Under the pieces are notes generated by a model, which worked only from the letters and a program-made list of their open reading frames with translations, did not search any database and was not told the DNA's origin. 9,197 nucleotides of DNA. Origin: Bacillota bacterium. GTDB lineage: Bacteria > Bacillota > Clostridia > Oscillospirales > Ruminococcaceae. Below, in pieces: positions 5,414-9,197 of this stretch (position 1 is its first letter; each line of letters starts with the position of its first letter). The translations under genes and the position numbers were made by a program. The DNA lies in the NCBI GenBank assembly GCA_023413185.1, contig JAEZQD010000078.1, forward strand, positions 1 through 9,197, in the 5' to 3' direction.

Positions 5414-6151
5414 TTATCCTCGCGTATCCAACCGCTGGGCTTCGAACGGATACGGTATGTTTTGTGTGTGAGAAAGCAGCTGTTTGACATCACTTGCCGA
5501 GCACGCCGCGCCAAACGAAACCAGCACCTTTTTCACCATGGTACTCGCCTCCTCCTGCCCGAGGATGCGGATTAGCTCTTGCGAAAAGCTGTGATAAAGA
5601 TGTGCGGTGTGCTGCTCCCAGGTGCGCACAACACTGTTTTTCAGCTTATCCTGCAGGTCGGTCAGCCTTTTCAGGTTTTGCCTGTTAAAGGACAAGCCGT
5701 TATATACAAACACACAGATTCTGCTGCCCTTACCGATGGCGCACGGCAGCTTCAAATCCAGTTCGGGGTTAAAACCGTGAACAATCGCCGTTTCAAACAC
5801 ATCACAGTACATGGCACAGTACTGTTCCAGTCCAAACTCGCGCCAGACGCTGTACAATCCGCATTCGTTCACCTCGATGCTGTACACGGGAAACTGCGGC
5901 AGCATCTCGCCTGAAAACTGCCAATCGATGCCGGGCTTCCAGTCGATATAGGCTAAAAAGGCGGCAAAATCATCCCCGTCCCCCGCCTGTTGCGCGCGCT
6001 CGGCCATGCGCCGACCGCGTTCGTAGCCGTAGCGGCGGGTTGCGCTTTTCAGGATATCAAACGAGTTGGTATGACCCGAGGTGAGAATGGTTTTTGCAAA
6101 ATAGGCATACAACAGGGCATACTGCCGTGTAGAAAATGGAGGTTGCATCAT
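5414..6151 (-). CDS. L-2-amino-thiazoline-4-carboxylic acid hydrolase family protein
   Basis: A 245-residue protein without signal peptide or membrane segment. The middle of the chain carries the pattern I associate with this family: CGLYSVWREFG (97-107), YCAMYCDVFE (111-120), HGFNPELDLKL (125-135) and IGKGSRICVFVY (139-150). That is, paired Cys residues, a Cys-Asp, a 'GFNP' turn and a 'xxGxxxCxFxx' strand. The named enzyme in the family opens the ring of 2-amino-thiazoline-4-carboxylate on the way to cysteine, but most members are untested, so the substrate here is unknown. The usual end of the last motif ('GDDxCDF') is here GSRICVFV, which could mean a changed site. Two ATG codons occur at the start (6151 and 6148); GGAG (6160-6157) is 5 nt from the first and 8 nt from the second, so the second may be used. 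It follows thiN after 86 nt containing a stem-loop. Confidence 0.6.
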   Translation of the reverse strand: MMQPPFSTRQYALLYAYFAKTILTSGHTNSFDILKSATRRYGYERGRRMAERAQQAGDGDDFAAFLAYIDWKPGIDWQFSGEMLPQFPVYSIEVNECGLYSVWREFGLEQYCAMYCDVFETAIVHGFNPELDLKLPCAIGKGSRICVFVYNGLSFNRQNLKRLTDLQDKLKNSVVRTWEQHTAHLYHSFSQELIRILGQEEASTMVKKVLVSFGAACSASDVKQLLSHTQNIPYPFEAQRLDTRG

Positions 6152-6175
6152 CGCCGCTCCTTTCGGTCACACGCC

Positions 6176-6198
6176 GAGCGGCATACGACATGCCGCAC
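6176..6198 (-). other. Stem-loop in the leader of the 5414-6151 gene
   Basis: GCGGCAT (6178-6184) pairs perfectly with ATGCCGC (6190-6196) around a 5-nt loop. No T run follows on either strand, so it is not a standard terminator. It lies between the thiN stop and the ribosome site of the next gene and could act in RNA stability or processing. On the - strand GTGACA at 6223-6218 would make a good -35 box, but no fitting -10 box follows. Confidence 0.4.
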
Positions 6199-6237
6199 AT
6201 ACGAAAAACGGTACCATTGTCACATTGCCTTACACAT

Positions 6238-6894
6238 TCATCTCCGGTTATCGGAAAACACCACCAGCAGGCAGCCGTTTCGTACCGATATCTCGGCAAC
6301 CGGCTCGCAAAACTCGTTGCTTACCCCAATGGGGAAGCTGCTGGTCACTAGCGCCTCACACAGGGGGTAGCGCAGACCTTTGAGCGTAACGCCCTCGCAG
6401 CGCTCGGTCAGCGAGAACACCGAAACAAAGCCTTCGCGCGCGGATACCGTTACACTCTCGTCCTTTATTACAAACGCACTGTTGCATTTGCCGGCAAGAA
6501 CGGCGCGTGCACCGTTGCGGGCACAGTATAACAGGGTTTGCAGGTTTGCGATGGTGTGATCGAGCCTGCCGCCCAGCCCCGCCAGGATGGTGATGTGCCG
6601 ATAGCCGCGCTCAAGGGCGAGCTTTGCGGCAAGCATGGTATCGGTATCATCCTTCTCCGCAGGCGAAAGAATCTGCTTTACTCCGTGGGGCGGCGACAAG
6701 ACGCTGTCCATATCGCCCACAAACAGATGCGGGGTAACGCCGAGGGACAGTGCGGTGTCGTATCCCCCGTCCGCGCAGATGATAAAGGCATCGTCGCCGA
6801 TGACCGAAACCGCGTCAAAGTCCGGCTCCAACTCTCCCGCCGCTATAATGACACACCGTCTTATGTCGTGCGGCGTTTTTTCTCCTGCTCCCAT
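6238..6894 (-). CDS. thiN: Thiamine pyrophosphokinase
   Basis: Cytoplasmic enzyme that moves pyrophosphate from ATP to thiamine, making thiamine diphosphate. From the ATG at 6894 the protein has 218 residues, the normal family length. Visible motifs are ICADGGYD (39-46), VGDMDSV (59-65), EKDDTDT (80-86), and GLGGRLDHTIAN (106-117) in the N-terminal catalytic domain, and GVSNEF (190-195) in the C-terminal beta domain that binds thiamine. The Asp residues in GDMDS and DDTD are those expected to hold Mg and ATP. The frame is open to 7014, but the extra 40 residues would lie inside rsgA and match nothing in the family. AGGAG (6908-6904) is 9 nt before the 6894 ATG. It overlaps the rsgA end by 34 nt, so its translation is probably coupled. 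In Bacillus the same neighbourhood contains yloS (thiN). Confidence 0.94.
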   Translation of the reverse strand: MGAGEKTPHDIRRCVIIAAGELEPDFDAVSVIGDDAFIICADGGYDTALSLGVTPHLFVGDMDSVLSPPHGVKQILSPAEKDDTDTMLAAKLALERGYRHITILAGLGGRLDHTIANLQTLLYCARNGARAVLAGKCNSAFVIKDESVTVSAREGFVSVFSLTERCEGVTLKGLRYPLCEALVTSSFPIGVSNEFCEPVAEISVRNGCLLVVFSDNRR

Positions 6895-7763
6895 TCCTTT
6901 ATGCTCCTCGCCTCTTCGTACATCCTCACATAGCTTTCGTGGCGGCTGGCGGGTATCTGCCCGTCCAAAACCGCCTGCAGAACCGCGCAGCCCGGCTCTG
7001 ACGTATGGGAACAATCGCTATATCGGCACTTGTCAATATAACGGGCAAACTCGCGAAAACAGTGCTGCAGCTCATCTTTAAAGATCGTATCAAGCCGATT
7101 GGTCTCAAGCGAGGAGAAGCCGGGAGAGTCGGCAATATACCCGCCGCCAGACATGGGGTACAGCTCCACACTGCGTGTGGTGTGGCGACCCCTGCCAAGC
7201 TTTTGACTGATGTCGCCTGTTTTCAAGTCAAGCCCGGGGGAAATTGCGTTAATCAGCGTGGATTTGCCTACCCCCGAATTGCCGCAAAACACGTTAAGCC
7301 CCTTTGCACACCGTTTTCTTATGGGGTCGATGGTGTTAGGGTCAGCGTAATCGACGACATAAACGTCAAAGCCCGCCTTAACGTAGTCCTCATACCACTG
7401 GGTGAATTGTTTTATGTCAACCTTCGTAATGATGATCGCCTGTTCGATGCCCTTGTACTGCGCGATGGCAAGCAGCTTGTCAAGCACCGTCATGTTCGGT
7501 GCAGGCTCGGTGGTAGACACCACAAAAAACATGGTGTCGATATTTGCCACCGGCGGGCGGATCATATCGTTCTTGCGGGGTAAAATCTCATCAATAGTCC
7601 CCTTTTCTCCGGTTATGGAGATACGCACGGCATCCCCCGCAACGGGACGAATATCGTCCCTGCGAAGTACGCCGCGCGCCTTGCATTCATATACCTGTTC
7701 CGAGCATTCCACATAGTAAAATCCGCCGATGCCCTTTAAAATAAGCCCATTTTGCTCGTTCAT
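6861..7763 (-). CDS. rsgA: Ribosome small-subunit GTPase RsgA (YloQ/CpgA)
   Basis: Circularly permuted GTPase that acts late in 30S subunit assembly and is stimulated by the ribosome. At 300 residues it has normal length. It shows an N-terminal OB-fold (about 5-68, with RPVAGDAVRI at 39-48), then the G motifs in permuted order: G4 as TKVD (113-116, Thr instead of the common Asn), G1/P-loop GNSGVGKST (161-169), G2 region GRGRHTTR (190-197) and G3 DSPGF (212-216). At the end is the zinc site Cys246, Cys251, His253, Cys259 in CRYSDCSHTSEPGC. The ATG at 7763 follows AAGGG (7774-7770), which overlaps the stop codon of the kinase gene; the gap between the genes is 9 nt. Pairing of RsgA with a PASTA kinase is common in Firmicutes, where the kinase has been reported to phosphorylate CpgA. 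Confidence 0.97.
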   Translation of the reverse strand: MNEQNGLILKGIGGFYYVECSEQVYECKARGVLRRDDIRPVAGDAVRISITGEKGTIDEILPRKNDMIRPPVANIDTMFFVVSTTEPAPNMTVLDKLLAIAQYKGIEQAIIITKVDIKQFTQWYEDYVKAGFDVYVVDYADPNTIDPIRKRCAKGLNVFCGNSGVGKSTLINAISPGLDLKTGDISQKLGRGRHTTRSVELYPMSGGGYIADSPGFSSLETNRLDTIFKDELQHCFREFARYIDKCRYSDCSHTSEPGCAVLQAVLDGQIPASRHESYVRMYEEARSIKEWEQEKKRRTT

Positions 7764-7772
7764 ATCAATCCC

Positions 7773-9197
7773 TTAAAACTGCGACGAGTTATCTGTCACC
7801 ACACGGAAGGTGCCGCGGGCAAAGTCGAGCTGAATCTCCTGATACACCTTGTCGTCGATGGTAACCTTGATCATAATGATACCCTGACCTTCAAACGACG
7901 GCTTCCAAACACCAACCTCGGAGGGGTTTAGGTTCTCGGCGTGCTTGGGTACCGTGGCGTCGTTGACGTATGCCTTAAGGGATACATTTTTGTCGATATC
8001 GGGCAGGGTTACGGTGACGTTGTAACGCTCAATCGCAATGCCTGCTCCTGCACTGACGGTAAAGTTCACGACGCTGTTCTTGTCCACTTCGGTGTTAACC
8101 TCGGGGTCATGCGCCAGGATGGTTCCCGCCGCAAGAGAAGACTCTACGGGCGAAACATCGCCGACCTTCAGTCCGTAGGTTTCAAGCACACGCTTTGCAT
8201 CCTCGATATTCATGCCGACCATGCCGTCGGGTACAACAACCGTTCCGCTTTCGGAGCCCTTGCTGACGTACAATATCACTCGGGTATCGGTGGTTATGGT
8301 ACTCTCCTTGGGTGGGTCGGTTTTAACGATGCGACCCTCTGCGTAGGTTTCGCTGTATATCTCCTGCACGTCGTATAGGATGTCAAGGGCTTTGAGCTGC
8401 GCTATGGCAGTCAGCGTATCCTGATTGTACAAATCGGGGATGGTTACCTCCTTGATGCCTTTGCTGATCTTGAGGTTTACAACCGTTCCCTTCTTGACCA
8501 TTCGTCCGTCGGTGGGGGTTTGCTCGTAGATAAGACCCACGGCATAGTCGTTGTTGAAGTCCTCGGTGATGTTGTACTGAAAACCGTACTCTTTATATTC
8601 CTCGCTGCCTACAATATCATCATAGCGCAGACCCACAAACTTCGGCATCTCGACATCCGGCACCTTGGCAAACGGGTTGTTGAGAATAAAGATGTACACC
8701 ACAAACACAATAGCGGTGATGATAAACGCAAACGCTACGCCGGTCATGATGGGCATGACGGGAGATTTGTACTCGATCTCCTCCGCCGCAACATCGGTTT
8801 TAGCTGCCTTGCCGGAACGCGCGGCGCCCGCTGCGGGTGTTCGTCCACGTTGCGCATGCTCATCCGTTCTGCCCGCGCCCTTGTTGACCTGTTGGGTGTC
8901 GTAATAAATGGTGGGGCTTTCGCTCGTGAAGTATTTATACTGGAACTGGATGCTCGGGTTCTTTTTAAACTCGTCAATATCCTTGAGCATCTCTGCCGCG
9001 GAACGGTAACGACGGCTCGCGTCCTTTTGCATGGCGCGCACCACAATCTCCTCAAGCCCCTCGGGGATGTCGGTGTTCAGCTCGCGCGGGCGTTTTGCCT
9101 GTGCCGATATCTGCTTAATCGCAACCGATACGGGGCTGTCCGCCACAAACGGCAGCTGCCCGGTAAGCATCTCAAACATCATAACGCCGACCGAGTA
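7773..9197 (-). CDS. prkC: PASTA-domain Ser/Thr protein kinase, PrkC/Stk1 type (5' partial)
   Basis: Membrane kinase that senses cell-wall fragments and controls growth, division and spore germination in Firmicutes. The 474 visible residues begin inside the kinase C-lobe: YSVGVMMFEMLTGQLPF (the region after the missing active site), then RAMQKDASRRYRSAAEM with the conserved closing Arg. A basic linker (about 95-145) leads to one membrane helix (about 150-172, GVAFAFIITAIVFVVYIFIL). Outside the cell follow three PASTA repeats, about 178-247, 248-316 and 317-385, each ending in a '(I/V)xLxxSKG'-like strand (NLKISKG, ILYVSKG, NFTVSAG), and a C-terminal beta domain of about 90 residues. The frame is open to the window edge, so the true start lies outside. 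Stop TAA at 7775-7773. Its usual partner phosphatase gene prpC would be expected upstream, outside the window. Confidence 0.95.
   Translation of the reverse strand, partial: YSVGVMMFEMLTGQLPFVADSPVSVAIKQISAQAKRPRELNTDIPEGLEEIVVRAMQKDASRRYRSAAEMLKDIDEFKKNPSIQFQYKYFTSESPTIYYDTQQVNKGAGRTDEHAQRGRTPAAGAARSGKAAKTDVAAEEIEYKSPVMPIMTGVAFAFIITAIVFVVYIFILNNPFAKVPDVEMPKFVGLRYDDIVGSEEYKEYGFQYNITEDFNNDYAVGLIYEQTPTDGRMVKKGTVVNLKISKGIKEVTIPDLYNQDTLTAIAQLKALDILYDVQEIYSETYAEGRIVKTDPPKESTITTDTRVILYVSKGSESGTVVVPDGMVGMNIEDAKRVLETYGLKVGDVSPVESSLAAGTILAHDPEVNTEVDKNSVVNFTVSAGAGIAIERYNVTVTLPDIDKNVSLKAYVNDATVPKHAENLNPSEVGVWKPSFEGQGIIMIKVTIDDKVYQEIQLDFARGTFRVVTDNSSQF

Noticed and set aside
6895..7014. 40-residue N-terminal extension of thiamine pyrophosphokinase
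   Set aside because: It lies in another frame of rsgA, matches nothing in the family and has no ribosome site, whereas the ATG at 6894 has AGGAG at 9 nt and gives the normal length.
7941..8378. 145-residue + strand frame opposite the PASTA repeats
   Set aside because: Shadow of the kinase gene; no ribosome site and no recognisable protein features.
1..9197. CRISPR array, tRNA, rRNA, transposase, phage or defence genes
   Set aside because: No regularly spaced repeats, no tRNA-like folds and no proteins of these classes were seen; apart from the small genes the content is housekeeping and sugar metabolism.

Overview
The window looks like a stretch of chromosome from a Firmicute of class Clostridia, probably the Oscillospirales/Ruminococcaceae side. 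The reasons are the prkC-rsgA-thiN order typical of Firmicutes, a cellobiose phosphorylase that by memory closely resembles the clostridial enzyme, G-rich Shine-Dalgarno sites, TTG starts and Rho-independent hairpins. Most genes look GC-rich to moderate; the stretch from about 140 to 1230 is clearly AT-richer. Genus and species cannot be told from this sequence.

Left part (1-1297). The tail of a YebC-family gene enters on the + strand and is followed by a strong terminator at 273-316. Then come a 51-residue two-helix membrane peptide on the - strand (335-490), too short for routine ORF calling, and an AT-rich gene for a 120-residue membrane protein on the + strand (815-1177). Two nearly identical palindromic hairpins, 616 bp apart (618-658 and 1234-1274), bracket this gene. 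The right-hand copy also acts as the terminator of the sugar gene that follows.

Sugar module (1298-4982, - strand). A LacI-family repressor gene with a good sigma-A promoter lies upstream of a full-length GH94 cellobiose phosphorylase that starts at TTG. The likely logic is sugar-responsive control of intracellular phosphorolysis of cellobiose to glucose 1-phosphate and glucose. Candidate operators are a CGCG palindrome just after the lacI -10 box, a near copy at the lacI stop codon, and a 14-bp imperfect palindrome between the two genes. No transporter gene is in view.

Middle (4983-5413). This holds a two-way terminator hairpin (5048-5076) and a small TTG-start gene for a 71-residue protein on the + strand (5177-5392). 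Its stop lies only 21 bp from the stop of the next, convergent gene.

Right part (5414-9197, - strand). In transcription order: the C-terminal part of a PASTA-domain Ser/Thr kinase (PrkC/Stk1 type, running off the window), the ribosome-assembly GTPase RsgA, thiamine pyrophosphokinase ThiN, and a protein resembling the L-2-amino-thiazoline-4-carboxylic acid hydrolase family. The first three are tightly packed (9-nt gap, then 34-nt overlap) and are almost certainly one operon. The fourth follows after 86 nt. The rpe gene often found between rsgA and thiN is absent here.

No CRISPR array, tRNA, rRNA, transposase or clear new defence system was seen. The most interesting items are the small unannotated genes, the paired hairpin repeats, the operator-like palindromes and the ATG-TAA start-stop just ahead of the TTG start of the phosphorylase.
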